Assembly (NCBI GenBank): GCA_029465975.1
Contig: CM055738.1
Location: 2,639,351-2,703,350, forward strand
Length of the DNA stretch: 64,000 bases
Source: Dallia pectoralis
Taxonomy: Eukaryota; Chordata; Actinopteri; Esociformes; Umbridae
Direction of reading: 5' to 3'
Below are positions 1 to 13,600 of the stretch, one piece after another; position 1 is the first letter of the stretch; every line of letters begins with the position of its first letter. The position numbers and the translations under genes are program-made. The notes under the pieces are model-generated. The model was not told the DNA's origin. It saw only the letters and a list, made by a program, of their open reading frames with translations, and made no database searches.

Positions 1-1073
1 TCTATCTCTCTACTTCTTCCTCTATCTCTCAACTTCTTCTTCTTCCTTCTTCTCTATCTCTCTACTTCTTCCTCTATCTCTCTACTTCTTCCTCTATCTC
101 TACTTCCTCTATCTCTCTACTTCTTCCTCTATCTCTCTACTTCTTCCTCTATCTCTCTACTTCTTCCTCTATCTCTCTACTTCTTCCTCTATCTCTCTAC
201 TTCTTCCTCTATCTCTCTACTTCTTCCTCTATCTCTCTACTTCTTCCTCTATCTCTCTACTTCTTCCTCTATCTCTCTACTTCTTCCTCTATCTCTCTAC
301 TTCTTCCTTCTTCTCTATCTCTACTTCTTCCTCTATCTCTCTACTTCTTCCTCTATCTCTACTTCTTCCTCTATCTCTCTACTTCTTCCTCTATCTCTCT
401 ACTTCTTCTTCTCTACTTCTTCCTCTATCTCTCTACTTCTTCCTCTTCTCTCTACTTCTTCCTCTATCTCTCTACTTCTTCCTCTATCTCTCTACTTCTT
501 CCTCTATCTCTCTACTTCTTCCTCTATCTCTCTACTTCTTCCTCTATCTTCCTCTACTTCTTCCTCTATCTCTCTACTTCTTCCTCTATCTCTACTTCTT
601 CCTCTATCTCTCTACTTCTTCCTCTATCTCTACTTCTTCCTCTATCTCTCTACTTCTTCCTCTATCTTCTTTCCTCTATCTCTACTTCTTCCTCTATCTC
701 TCTACTTCTTCCTCTATCTCTCTACTTCTTCCTCTATCTCTCTACTTCTTCCTCTATCTTCCTCTATCTCTCTACTTCTTCCTCTATCTCTCTACTTCTT
801 CCTCTATCTCTCTTTCTTCCTCTATCTCTCTATTTCTTCCTCTATCTCTCTACTTCTTCCTCTATCTCTACTTCTTCCTCTATCTCTACTTCTTCCTCTA
901 TCTCTCTACTTCTTCCTCTATCTCTCTACTTCTTCCTCTATCTCTCTACTTCTTCCTCTATCTCTCTACTTATTCCTCTATCTCTCTACTTCTTCCTCTA
1001 TCTCTCTACTTATTCCTCTATCTCTCTACTTATTCCTCTATCTCTCTACTTCTTCCTCTATCTCTCCACTTCT
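1..1073. repeat. CT-rich minisatellite (17-20 bp units)
   Basis: Variants of TCTATCTCTCTACTTCTTCC repeated over 50 times from the left edge of the window. Strict pyrimidine/purine strand bias. Confidence 0.95.
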
Positions 1074-2035
1074 CCACCTGCCATCGTTTGTTCTTACTGC
1101 GTGTCTTTACCATATTTCTCTGTTATTTTCTTGATCCATCTCTAATTCACTATAATCAGTCATTCACTCCATTTTTTCCCCTCACACACACACTCTCATT
1201 GTTTTATTCTCTCCATCTCTAATTTTGTTCCCTGCTTCACCTCTTTTTTCTCTGTCTCTCCCAAACATCTTTCCCTCTTCTTTTATACCCCCACCTTCTA
1301 TCCCCTTTCTTCTTTTTATACCCCATCTCTCCATCTCCCCCTCTCTCCCAGTATCTATATTCCTGCCATTCCCTCTCTCCTCTCTCCCCTTCTCCATCTC
1401 TCCCTCTCTCTCTATTCTCTGCCATTCCTTCTCTCCTCCCTCTCCCCTTCTACATCTCTCTCAGTATCTCCATTCCCTCTCTCCTCTCTCCCCTTCGCCA
1501 TCTCTCCCAGTCTCTCTATTCTCTGCCATTCCTTCTCTCCTCCCTCTCCCCTCCCCCCTCTCTCCCAGTGTCTATATTCTCTGTCCATCCTTCCCTCTCT
1601 CCCCCATTTTCCATTTTCCTCAGGCGTTCCACCCCTCCTCATAGAAGGCATTAGTTACCAAAACACTTGGCCTGTTGCTACATAACTCCATTAGACAGTG
1701 AGCTCCCCCCTGGGGGAGGCGTCCTCCCTCCGCTGGTTCTGCTGCTGCCTGGAATCTCTATCCTCCCATTATTACATAACTGCCTTCACAGCAAAAACAC
1801 AGTTCCCCCCATTTCACACCATTAAACTCAGTTCATCTCGCTCACCCACACGCGGCGTCCATTTTACATTCCCACGTCTTACGCTGTTTGTCGTTCACCA
1901 CCCATTCCCGTCTAAAGCGATGACTCAAAAGAACGCGTTCTGACTTCGCCACACACGTAGGGCATTTAGAAATCGTCAAATGAGAGTTCATTTAAGATAA
2001 ACGATTACTAGGGCACTTACTCAAATCGTTGATTA
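1074..2035. repeat. pyrimidine-rich low-complexity tract and unique flank
   Basis: 1190-1625 is irregular CT-rich sequence with imperfect copies of TCTCTCC-type words; open frames here are compositional. 1626-2035 is unique sequence in which I see no gene. Confidence 0.75.
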
Positions 2036-2665
2036 TTAACACATCCTGACAACCGATGATCCTATAAGGAGGGTGTCAAACTATACATTTATTATTATTA
2101 TTTATGATTATTATTTATGATTATTATTTATGATTATTATTTATGATTATTATTTACAATTATTAACACATCCTGACAACCCATGATCCCAAATAAGGAG
2201 TGTGTCATATTATAGGTTTATTATGATTATTATTTATGATGATTATTATTTATGATTATTATTATTATTATTTATGATTATTATTATGATTATTATTAAT
2301 GATTATTATTATGATTATTATTTATGTTTAATATTATGATTATTATTTATGATCATTATTATGATTATTATTTATGATTATTATTATGATTATTATTAAT
2401 GATTATTATTATGATTATTATTTATGTTTAATATTATGATTATTATTTATGATCATTATTATGATTATTATTTATGATTATTAACACATCCTGACAACCC
2501 ATGATCCTCAATAAGTAGGGTGTCATATTATAGGTTTATTATGATTATTATTTATGATTATTATTATTTATGATTATTATTTATGATTATTATTTATGAT
2601 TATTATTATTATTCATTATTATTAACACATCCTAACAACCCATGATCCCAAATAAGGAGGGTGTC
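2036..2665. repeat. compound repeat: four copies of a 40-bp unit with TTATTATTTATGA arrays
   Basis: The unit beginning TAACACATCCTGACAACC and ending GGAGGGTGTCA occurs at about 2036, 2163, 2483 and 2625. Between copies are AT-rich runs of ATTATTTATG. Confidence 0.9.
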
Positions 2666-3640
2666 AAACTATATGTTTTCAGTTACCACCTTATCTCAAA
2701 TATGTATAATCACTGATTTGCAACATCTTCTACATGACAAGAGACTCATCCAAACCAAACTCTTAGATTGATTCGGGGGAATTCATTACATGATGCTCTT
2801 CTCATCTCTTAGCAGTCCAGCATATGCAAATTCAATTAAGTTACCAAATGAAGGAAGTTCAGTTCCGTATGCTAAAACAAAAAAGAGTCATTGAGGAACT
2901 TGTGTAAAGGTTTCATCGTGTAATGGTTTTCATATGTGTATCATGTTATGTGAAATATTGTAAATTTTGTGATGTGAGGGTTTACATTTCTAACCTTTTT
3001 AATAATTACTGGACAAGTTGAATCCTACTTTCATTCATGTGTTAGGATTAATGCCATTCCTTTTCGTCGTCTTAAGTTCGTGCACTTTACATTTAAACCT
3101 TGCTTTAATATTAATGCATATGCTGTATCAGAATATGTCATTCTCATTGCTTACCAGCTCCAGTAATTTAATTTATAACCATGCAAAATTTGGAATTTGC
3201 ACGGGCAACCTGACATGTGATGAACATGAATTGGGATTGAGACACAAGAATAGCATTTAATAAAATAATATATATATCTTTAACCAAAATCTTACTAGGC
3301 CACGCCTCCGTTGCAGAGTTCCTTCAGGAACCAGTATAGCTACATAGAACCCGTAATGCTTCCACTATAACCCGTCAATATGAACCATTTCCCTATAGGA
3401 ACTCCATGATTGGATAGATATAACAATGGTGTGGATAAAAGCTCCTGATAAATTCCCAACATATTGAAAGAAAAAACACCAATGTACAATATGTATAAGT
3501 ATGTATAAGTGTCGGTATCAAATACTTAATCTTTGTTTCCGCTGGGTGGAGTAATTACGTAATGGCTGTGGTTATGTAGTGGTTGTCAACACAGATTGTG
3601 ATTGACCTCCTCTGCCAGTGTCAGATGTCACAAGTGATGA
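2666..3640. other. unique intergenic sequence, no gene seen
   Basis: AT-rich. The 80-residue open frame at 3018-3260 has no recognisable domain and no splice context. Confidence 0.6.
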
Positions 3641-3654
3641 AGCCGCAGGCTTCA

Positions 3655-4252
3655 TTCAGTCAGTCTGTTTACATGCAGGGCACTGGGCACACGGAGAATC
3701 AATTAAGTCAGGCTATTTACATGCAGGGCACTGGGCAGCAGGAGAATCGATTCAGTCAGTCTGTTTACATGCAGGGCACTGGGCACCCGGAGAATCGATT
3801 CAGTCAGGCTGTTTACATGCAGGGCACTGGGCACCCGGAGAATCGATTCAGTCAGGCTGTTTACATACAGGGCACTGGGCAGCAGGAGAATCGATTCAGT
3901 CAGTCTGTTTACATGCAGGGCACTGGGCACCCGGAGAATCGATTCAGTCAGGCTGTTTACATCCAGGGCACTGGGCACCCGGAGAATCGATTCAGTCAGG
4001 CTATTTACATGCAGGGCACTGGGCAGCAGGAGAATCGATTCAGTCAGTCTGTTTACATGCAGGGCACTGGGCACCCGGAGAATCGATTCAGTCAGCCTGT
4101 TTACATCCAGGGCACTGGGCACGCGGAGAATTGATTCAGTCAGTCTGTTTACATGCAGGGCACTGGGCACCCGGATAATCGATTCAGTCAGGCTGTTTAC
4201 ATCCAGGGCACTGGGCACGCGGAGAATCGATTCAGTCAGTCTGTTTACATGT
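3655..4252. repeat. 48-bp minisatellite, about 12 copies
   Basis: Units contain TTTACATGCAGGGCACTGGG and GAGAATCGATTCAGTCAG. Unit length is a multiple of three, so several strands and frames stay open without being genes. Confidence 0.95.
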
Positions 4253-5640
4253 TACATGTTTGGCTGAATAACACACCCTAAAATGCAATAAAATAGGAAA
4301 GTTCATAACGACTGAATAACTATGTTTGGAAGCATATGCAATCATGAAAAGTAACCAAAAACAGAAACACCCCGCAGGCAGTATGCAAAAGCTTTTGTTA
4401 CTGAAATACTTAACAATGAAACATAAGAACACAGAATCATTACAAACCACTATATTGTAAACTATAAGGTGTGATTCTCTTAATGGATCCACATATCAGC
4501 AAACCGCATGTAGTCTGGGCTGTCGTCAACCAGCCATATCCCCATTCACGGAGAAACCGTGCGTGTGCGTGTGTGTTGAACACATTGTCCGGATCCATGC
4601 AAAAGAACAAAGAAAGCTGCACCTGCTCCTCCACTCACCTCGGTTACAGACTGGCACACACACACAGCAGGGACTCCCACACAGGCTGAAACCCCCGCTG
4701 GTTCAACCATCCAGTGCAGGCATGCCTCTCATCCGTACACCCGGTGCCAGCAGCGCAGCCCAGCCGCTACAGAGGTACCAGCACCACGGCTTGGAAGCGA
4801 GAGACCACTTCCCCCGACCACCGAGCCATTGGGAGACAGAAAGCCTCTATGTTTAAGCGTCCCTCTCTCCTGTACGCAGGTTGTATATTCTCCCTTTCAG
4901 GGTATAAGACTTTGGACCAATGGGTGTGCATTTAAAAAACAAGCCCTTTTTTAATTAAAACGGTGCTAATTAATTGGGTTCATGTCTTGGCTTGAGATCT
5001 GATGTGATGTTTTTCTCCCAGTCCGATGCTTCTTTGTGTTGAGTCTGTCTCTGCTCAGCTCGCACAACCCTGCTCTTTATGGGTGATACCATTATGCACA
5101 GGAACACGGGGGTGTAGGTTACAGCACAGGCTCGCACATCCCTGCTCGTTATGGGTGATACCATTATGCACAGGAACACGGGGGGGGGTGTAGGTTACAC
5201 GTCCCTGTCCGTTCAGAACCACCCGCAGATGTACTCTAAACGTTTCTATGACAAGGCCCCCCTTGTGCAGGATGTGTTATTTAACCCATAGATATACAAT
5301 AATATGGTGTTTGATACCGGCCAATCAGAACGATTAGCATTAAAAGTGTAATTTTCACATATGTGACAAATTATTATAAAGCTATTTCATAATAATACTC
5401 ATAATAATATTAAGATATTTACTGTATAAAACTATTTTTTTTAAATCCAACTTGATCAGGCCCCCTGGTGCCCCCACTTTGAAAACCACTGCTCTAAATA
5501 ACCGTGTTACTCAGTCTAAAGGCTTTATTAAGTCATTCAAAACCATGGACAGCGTCTGAACAACCACATCGAGTTGTGCCTTAGATGCATGGAAGAATAA
5601 TGCCTGTTAACTTTAAGACTGTTTTTCTCCCGTTGTGTTT
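4253..5640. other. intergenic sequence with one short duplication
   Basis: A unit of about 66 bp (containing GGGTGATACCATTATGCACA) occurs twice at about 5061-5196. 5455-5515 looks like the tail of a dispersed repeat (CCCCCACTTTGAAAACCACT). No gene recognised. Confidence 0.5.
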
Positions 5641-5659
5641 CCCCTTCAAGTTTACGGAA

Positions 5660-5849
5660 TGTGGTCACACTGCGGTCACACTGGGGCCAGACTTTGGTCC
5701 CACTGCGGTCAGTGGTCACACTGCGGTCACACTGTGGTCAGACTGCGGTCCCACTCCGGTCCCACTCCGGTCCCACTGCGGTCCCACTGCGGTCCCACTG
5801 TGGTCACATTGTGGTTACACTGCGGTCCCACTGTGGTCACACTGCGGTC
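5660..5849 (+). promoter_or_regulatory. array of RUNX-consensus sites upstream of bin1
   Basis: Tandem 10-12-bp units of the type CACTGCGGTC. I count 13 exact TGYGGTY heptamers (TGTGGTC, TGCGGTC or TGTGGTT), the RUNX binding consensus, in 190 bp, starting 575 bp upstream of the bin1 ATG. The array is certain; regulatory use is inference. Confidence 0.4.
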
Positions 5850-6234
5850 CCACAGGTACTCGTCTTCAATCCAAGCTGGACTGCTTGTTTCCATCCGCAG
5901 TTTGACCACAACAATGTCGCCCTCTAGTGGAACATAAGGCAAACTACACCCAGTGGATCCTGGCTGCTTGTAGAGAGCGTATCCCTTTAACAAGCACCCC
6001 CCGCTGCGCAGGTTATTCTCATCCACAAACCTAATGGCATATCGGTACCCTATGCATCGCTGGAAACTGGAAGACCGTTGCTGTTTCCGAGTCAGCTTAC
6101 AAACAGACACCCGTTCTTAGACCTGCTATAACGAGCTGGGTGTGTTGTTTTCTTAATCGACCTTAATCGTTCTCCCAAATCCACCGGATTCCTTATTTTT
6201 ATTATACCGACCCGAGAGCACATCGAAAGTCAAG

Positions 6235-6321
6235 ATGGCTGAAATGGGGATAGGGAAGGGGGTCACGGCCGGGAAACTCGCCAGTAACGTGCAGAAGAAA
6301 CTGACCCGGGCTCAAGAAAAG
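6235..6321 (+). CDS. bin1: bin1 coding exon 1 (start codon, amphipathic helix 0)
   Basis: 29 codons from ATG to a GT donor at 6322 (ggtaagaa). The start sits in tcaagATGG, with G at +4. The encoded helix is Gly- and Lys-rich like BIN1 helix 0, which inserts into membranes. No other in-frame ATG with BIN1-like sequence lies upstream. Any 5' UTR boundary is not visible. Confidence 0.93.
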
Positions 6322-9300
6322 GTAAGAAATACAACCGAGCCGGATTGGGTTTGATTCCGATCGGTTCATTCATGTTGTCCCCCGGGTTTCATCTGATCGG
6401 CACCTCGCCAGATAGGAACCGAGTCAATGACGCACCATCATGACCGTGAAACGGATAAACATATAGTATGATATAATGTTACGTGCCAGAGGATTCGTTA
6501 ATGACCTCAATCCCGTATTTTATGCTACGCGTCACTTTGATGCCATATAGCAGGCCCATGGGCCTCCATAAGGTCCAATGCATGTGGTCCTGTGGACATC
6601 CCTTATGGGGCCTCCATAAGGTCCAATGCATGTGTTTCTAACATTTCATTTTAAATGGTACCTCATCTGATGTTGTCCCTGTTAGCAGGGGAAGCAGATG
6701 AGGGAATGTGAGGGTTGATGCTTGGCGATAGATGACAGAGCAACGACCCGTAGCACTATATCATCCATGATATTATAGTACGACCAGAACCCCATCGCAC
6801 TAAATAGGACTGATGAACCAAAACAATATGACCACTCACAGATGACACGAATAGCATTGATAATATAAACATGTCAAGATCTGGTCAGATATGATGGTAA
6901 GTGAACAATTATCATTCACACAACTGGTTGTTTTGCTATGGTGACATCATCTATCAAAGGATTCACTAAACTTGCTGTCGCTCCCAAACCAGTGCTGATA
7001 TCAGTGCCTTTGTAAATGCATTTCCTGAAATGTCCCAGTACTTAAATTCACAAGAATTGTGTAGTATGTTGTGAATAATGAGGTATATGTGTGTATACTC
7101 CTTCACAGAAGGATGTAATGACCATAAGAAAAGACCTGAGGTTGCCTATGTGACATCAGAGAGTCTCCCTCCACATCTGCTGCTTATCGTTAGGATGTAA
7201 TTGACTCTCATGTGTTCTTGCTATCCAGGTGATGCAGAAACTGGGTAAAGCAGATGAGACCAGAGACGTCGCATTTGAAGAGGGGGTGATAAACTTCAAT
7301 AAACAATATGTAAGAGTCTTCCAGGAGCCTGTCCACAGACATGGATGAGCCTAACCAAACACATTACACAGTACTCCGTACCAAACACATTACACAGTAC
7401 CCTCTCTGAGCCTAACCAAACACATTACACAGTACTCCGTACCAAACACATCACACAGTACCCTCTCTGAGCCTAACCAAACACATTACACAGTACCCTC
7501 TCTGAGACTAACCAAAGACATTACACAGTACTCCGTACCAAACACATCACACAGTACCCTCTCTGAGCCTAACCAAACACATTACACAGTACTCCGTACC
7601 AAACACATCACACAGTACCCTCTCTGAGCCTAACCAAACACATTACACAGTACTCCGTACCAAACACATCACACAGTACCCTCTCTGAGCCTAACCAAAC
7701 ACATTGCACAGTACTCCGTACCAAACACATCACACAGTACCCTCTCTGAGCCTAACCAAACACATTACACAGTACTCCGTACCAAACACATCACACAGCA
7801 CCCTCTCTGAGCCTAACCAAACACATTACACAGTACTCCGTACCAAACACATCACACAGTACCCTCTCTGAGCCTAACCAAACACATTACACAGTACTCC
7901 GTACCAAACACATCACCAAGTACCCTCTCTGAGCCTAACCAAACACATTACACAGTACTCCGTACCAAACACATCCCACAGTACCCTCTCTGAGCCTAAC
8001 CAAACACATTACACAGTACTCCGTACCAAACACATCACACAGTACCCTCTCTGAGCCTAACCAAACACATTACACAGTACCCCGTACCAAACACCCTCCA
8101 CAGTACGCCTTACCAAACACCCTCCGCAGTACCGTCTCTGAGCCTGGCAGTCCACAGATAAACACACCATCATCCCATTGACATGGCCCCCATTACACGA
8201 GTCGTAAACCAGGTGTTTCGTCTTTTGTTTTTAGACGGAGGGCTCGAAACTCCAGAAGGATCTGAGGGCCTACCTGACTGCTGTTCAAAGTAAGACGTGT
8301 TCCCCGGCGTTTACATCTTGCTCTCACTTTTGATTTTCATCATTTGACACCATTGAAAACAGCTGTGTTGTTCTGCAATCGGCTGGCTTGTGCTCTCCGT
8401 GACGCGTATCTCTCGCTTTGTCCGTTTGTCAGCGATGCACGAATCCTCCAAGAACCTTCAGGAGTGTCTGGTGGAAATGTACGAGCCGGAGTGGAGTGGC
8501 AAAGATGACGTGGACTCCATTGCGGAGGTTAGTAGCTTCACAAATTATAGTCAAACACAGTTCCCTGATGAATCCATCGTTCCTTCTCTCGGCACTCCTC
8601 CCCTTATCGCTCTGTCTCCTTATCGCTCTGTTTTCCCGTTTTTCGCTTTCTCTTTATCTATCTCTTGCCTTGTTAGCTGTTGGTCCGTCCACAGCTGTGA
8701 TAGCTAGCAGGTTTCTGGCTCAGGTCAGATGTTCTAATGCATCTCCTACTGTTTCATCTGCAATATCTCCTCAGCTTCTCTCCCTTCTCCCTGTCCCTTG
8801 GAACGTTCTTCCATATCACTTCTAACATTCCTTCGACTTAGGACTTCTACTTTGGTATCGTCATCCATGCTCGTTGTTCATTCGTTCGTTACTCATTTGT
8901 CTTTGATTTGTCCCTTCATTTTCTCCACATTCTTCTTTCTAGTGTAAATAGAAGCTTAGAGAGGTTGGAAAACAACTTTTGAGGTAAATCACTTGTGTTT
9001 TAATCGCTCACTGGAGTGATAGATTGAGCTAGGCTGGCCATACAGCGTTAGTGTTCATTTTACTCTGTGTGTGAGTGTAATTTTGTTTTAAAGGGGCGTG
9101 ACTGTCATTTTACTGGAATGTGTGTGATGTCATGAAAGGGTTCACGTGGACCGACCTCGTCTGCTGTCTGCGTTACAGGACACTGATGTTCTGTGGACGG
9201 ACTATCACCAGAAGCTAGTGGATAATGCTTTGATATCCATGGACACTTATCTTGGCCAGTTCCCCGATATTAAGGTAGGGTACTTGCGGATCACTAAACC

Positions 9301-10606
9301 AGTTTGATGCATATCGTAGTAGAAACAGTGTCTGGTAGAGATGTATAGTTGCTGATTTACAGTTCAACAAGAGTTGTTGATTGTAGGAAATCATTGTAGT
9401 AACATCTTGAAGAAACAGAAAGTAATTCCCTTAAAAAAGTTCAAGCTAAGTCATGAAGGACCTGCCAAAACGCCGCCATTGATACAGCACAGATGGGTGA
9501 ATGTGTGTCAACATCTGAACATGGGGAACTAACGTCTCATTCTCTACTTCTTAACGTCGTCTTCAGTCTCGTATTGCTAAGCGTGACAGGAAGTTGGTGG
9601 ACTACGACAGTGCCAGACACAACTACTCCTCCACCCATAAGGGAAAGAAGCCTGGGAAAGATGGAGGTATCAAGATCACCAAGGTAACGGACCCACAACT
9701 GGAAATTGATGGGGAATCAGAATGACATCAGAAATGAATTGATACGAATAATTATGTAGCCTCTGTTTATGGAATCAGAATGACATCAGAAATGAATTGA
9801 TACAAATAATTATGTAGCCTCTGTTTATGGAATCAGAATGACATCAGAAATGAATTGATACAAATAATTATGTAGCCTCTGTTTATGGAATCAGAATGAC
9901 ATCAGAAATGAATTGATACAAATAATTATGTAGCCTCTGTTTATGGAATCAGAATGACATCAGAAATGAATTGATACGAATAATTATGTAGCCTCTGTTT
10001 ATGGAATCAGAATGACATCAGAAATGAATTGATACGAATAATTATGTAGCCTCTGTTTATGGAATCAGAATGACATCAGAAATGAATTGATACGAATAAT
10101 TATGTAGCATCTGTTTATGGAATCAGAATGACATCAGAAATGAATTGATACAAATAATTATGTAGCCTCTGTTTATGGAATCAGAATGACATCAGAAATG
10201 AATTGATACGAATAATTATGTAGCCTCTGTTTATGGAATCAGAATGACATCAGAAATGAATTGATACGAATAATTATGTAGCCTCTGTTTATTGAATCAG
10301 AATGACATCAGAAATGAATTGATACGAATAATTATGTAGCCTCTGTTTATTGAATTGCATTTAATCTGGATGAAATGTTGAATGTAAGTGTCAGCATAAT
10401 CCTCCCACTCTCTCTCTCCCTCTCCTCTTGCATCTTTTCTCTCTTTCCTCTCTCTCTCTCACTCTCTTTCTCCAACTCTCTCCCTCTGCATCTTTTCTCT
10501 CTTTCCTTTCTCTCTCATTCTCCCACTCTCTCCCTCTCCTCTTGCATATTTTCTCTCTTTCCTCTCTCTCTCTCACTCTCTTTCTCACACTCTCTCCCTC
10601 TGCATC

Positions 10607-10643
<37 letters not shown>

Positions 10644-13600
10644 CCTCTCTCCCTCTCTCCCTCTGCATCTTTTCTCTCTCTCTCTCTCTCCCACTCTCCC
10701 CCTCTCCTTTTGCATCTTCTCTCTCCACCTACAGCCAGCCTCCCTGTTGGAGAGAGCCACTCCCGGCTGGGCCCAGGGCATCCTGTCTGCCCACAACATT
10801 GCCCAGAGCAGCCTCTCCAGAAACCAGGTGGGTGCCACGTCCCTCGCCACAACGTCTGTGTTTCAGACAGCTTTAAAACGAGGCTCCATTTTACCACAAG
10901 TGTTTTCCCGGCCACAACTCTTTTACTGTGTTCAGCCCAGGCAGGCCTGAGTGACTCCTGAGGTGGCTAGACTCTCTGGCTCTGACATTAAGTGTCGGCT
11001 CTTGTCTTTTGGAGGCCCCTGGCAAATTTAAATTTTGGGCCCCGTCCCTGTCTAGTCGGAGGCCCCTTGCCGTCGGGGCCCCGAGCGACCGCTTATGTCG
11101 CTTATCCCTAGAACCGGCCCTGCCAACACTCACCTGATCACGGTCTTCAGTATGAGTTTTGTTAATACTCATGATTGTGGTGTGATTGTGTGTTTGTGTG
11201 TGTGGTGTTTTTGTCTGTGTGTGGTGTGTTTGTGTGTGGTGTGTTTGTGTGTGTGTGGTGTGAGTCAGGCGGAGGACGAGTTGGAGAGAGCTCAGAAGGT
11301 GTTTGAGGAGATAAATGTAGATCTCCAGGAGGAGCTGCCATCTTTATGGAACAGTCGCGTTGGCTTCTACGTGAGCACCTTCCAGAGTATGGCCGGCTTT
11401 GAGGAGAAGTTCCACAAAGAGATGGCCAGGGTGAGTGTGTCATTTTACAACGTACATGTGTATACAACATACATGTGATTACAACGTACATGTGTATGTG
11501 TCTGCATCACTCAGGTTTCAGACACTTAGTGGCTCGTAGCAGGGCTCAGATTACATTTGTTTTTTTTCACAACCTACACACACAACACTAACTGTAGTTA
11601 TAACTCCTCTTAGTCATGTGGATCATATCATATTAACACTAACTGTAGTTATAACTCCTCTTAGTCATGTGGATCATATCATATTAACACTAACTGTAGT
11701 TATAACTCCTCTAAGTCATGTGGATCATATCATATTAACACTAACTGTAGTTATAACTCCTCTAAGTCATGTGGATCATATCATATTAACACTAACTGTA
11801 GTTATAACTCCTCTAAGTCATGTGGATCATATCATATTAACACTAACTGTAGTTATAACACCTCTAAGTCATGTGGATCATATCATATCAACACTAACTG
11901 TAGTTATAACTCCTCTAAGTCATGTGGATCATATCATATTAACACTAACTGTAGTTATAACTCCTCTAAGTCATGTGGATCATATCATATTAACACTAAC
12001 TGTAGTTATAACTCCTCTAAGTCATGTGGATCATATCATATTAACACTAACTGTAGTTATAACTCCTCTAAGTCATGTGGATCATATCATATCAACACTA
12101 ACTGTAGTTATAACTCCTCTAAGTCATGTGGATCATATCATATTAACACTAACTGTAGTTATAACTCCTCTAAGTCATGTGGATCATATCATATTAACAC
12201 TAACTGTAGTTATAACTCCTCTAAGTCATGTGGATCATATCATATTAACACTAACTGTAGTTATAACTCCTCTAAGTCATGTGGATCATATCATATTAAC
12301 ACTAACTGTAGTTATAACTCCTCTAAGTCATGTGGATCATATCATATTAACACTAACTGTAGTTATAACTCCTCTAAGTCATGTGGATCATATCATATTA
12401 ACACTAACTGTAGTTATAACTCCTCTAAGTCATGTGGATCATATCATATTAACACTAACTGTAGTTATAACTCCTCTAAGTCATGTGGATCATATCATAT
12501 TAACACTAACTGTAGTTATAACTCCTCTAAGTCATGTGGATCATATCATATTAACACTAACTGTAGTTATAACTCCTCTAAGTCATGTGGATCATATCAT
12601 ATTAACACTAACTGTAGTTATAACTCCTCTAAGTCATGTGGATCATATCATATTAACACTAACTGTAGTTATAACTCCTTTCCTACTCTAACACGCAGCT
12701 GGATCAGAACCTATATGATGTCTTGGTCAAACTGGAACAGCAGGACGTGTCAGGGTGAGCTCATGTAATTCTCCATCCATACCGTTCTTCATAGTGTATC
12801 ATGTTCATAATTAATATATTAATAACACATTAATATATTATTTTAACCATACTCCAATTTTATATTCAAATTGTCCTACCTTTATCCTGGGTAGAGAATG
12901 CACTATTTCCATGGTCAGCACAGTCCCTGGTATTCTGATATGGACTGTGGCCTTATTTCTGTAGTCAGCACAGTCCCTGGTATTCTGATATGGACTGTGG
13001 CCTTATTTCTGTAGTCAGCACAGTCCCTGGTATTCTGATATGGACTGTGGCCTTATTTCTGTAGTCAGCACAGTCCCTGGTATTCTGATATGGACTGTGG
13101 CCTTATTTCTGTAGTCAGCACAGTCCCTGGTATTCTGATATGGACTGTGGCCTTATTTCTGTGGTCAGCACAGTCCCTGGTATTCTGATATGGACTGTGG
13201 CCTTATTTCTGTAGTCAGCACAGTCCCTGGTATTCTGATATGGACTGTGGCCTTATTTCTGTGGTCAGCACAGTCCCTGGTATTCTGATATGGACTGTGG
13301 CCTTATTTCTGAGCACAGTCCCTGGTATTCTGATATGACTGTGGCCTTATTTCTGTAGTCAGCACAGTCCCTGGTATTCTGATATGGACTGTGGCCTTAT
13401 TTCTGTAGTCAGCACAGTCCCTGGTATTCTGATATGGACTGTGGCCTTATTTCTGTGGTCAGCACAGTCCCTGGTATTCTGATATGGACTGTGGCCTTAT
13501 TTCTGTAGTCAGCACAGTCCCTGGTATTCTGATATGGACTGTGGCCTTATTTCTGTGGTCAGCACAGTCCCTGGTATTCTGATATGGACTGTGGCCTTAT

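Noticed and set aside
11618..12691. 357-codon open frame of repeated DHIILTLTV units
   Set aside because: The 51-bp minisatellite has no stop in this frame; it lies inside bin1 intron 8 and the other strand is similarly repetitive. No protein family match.
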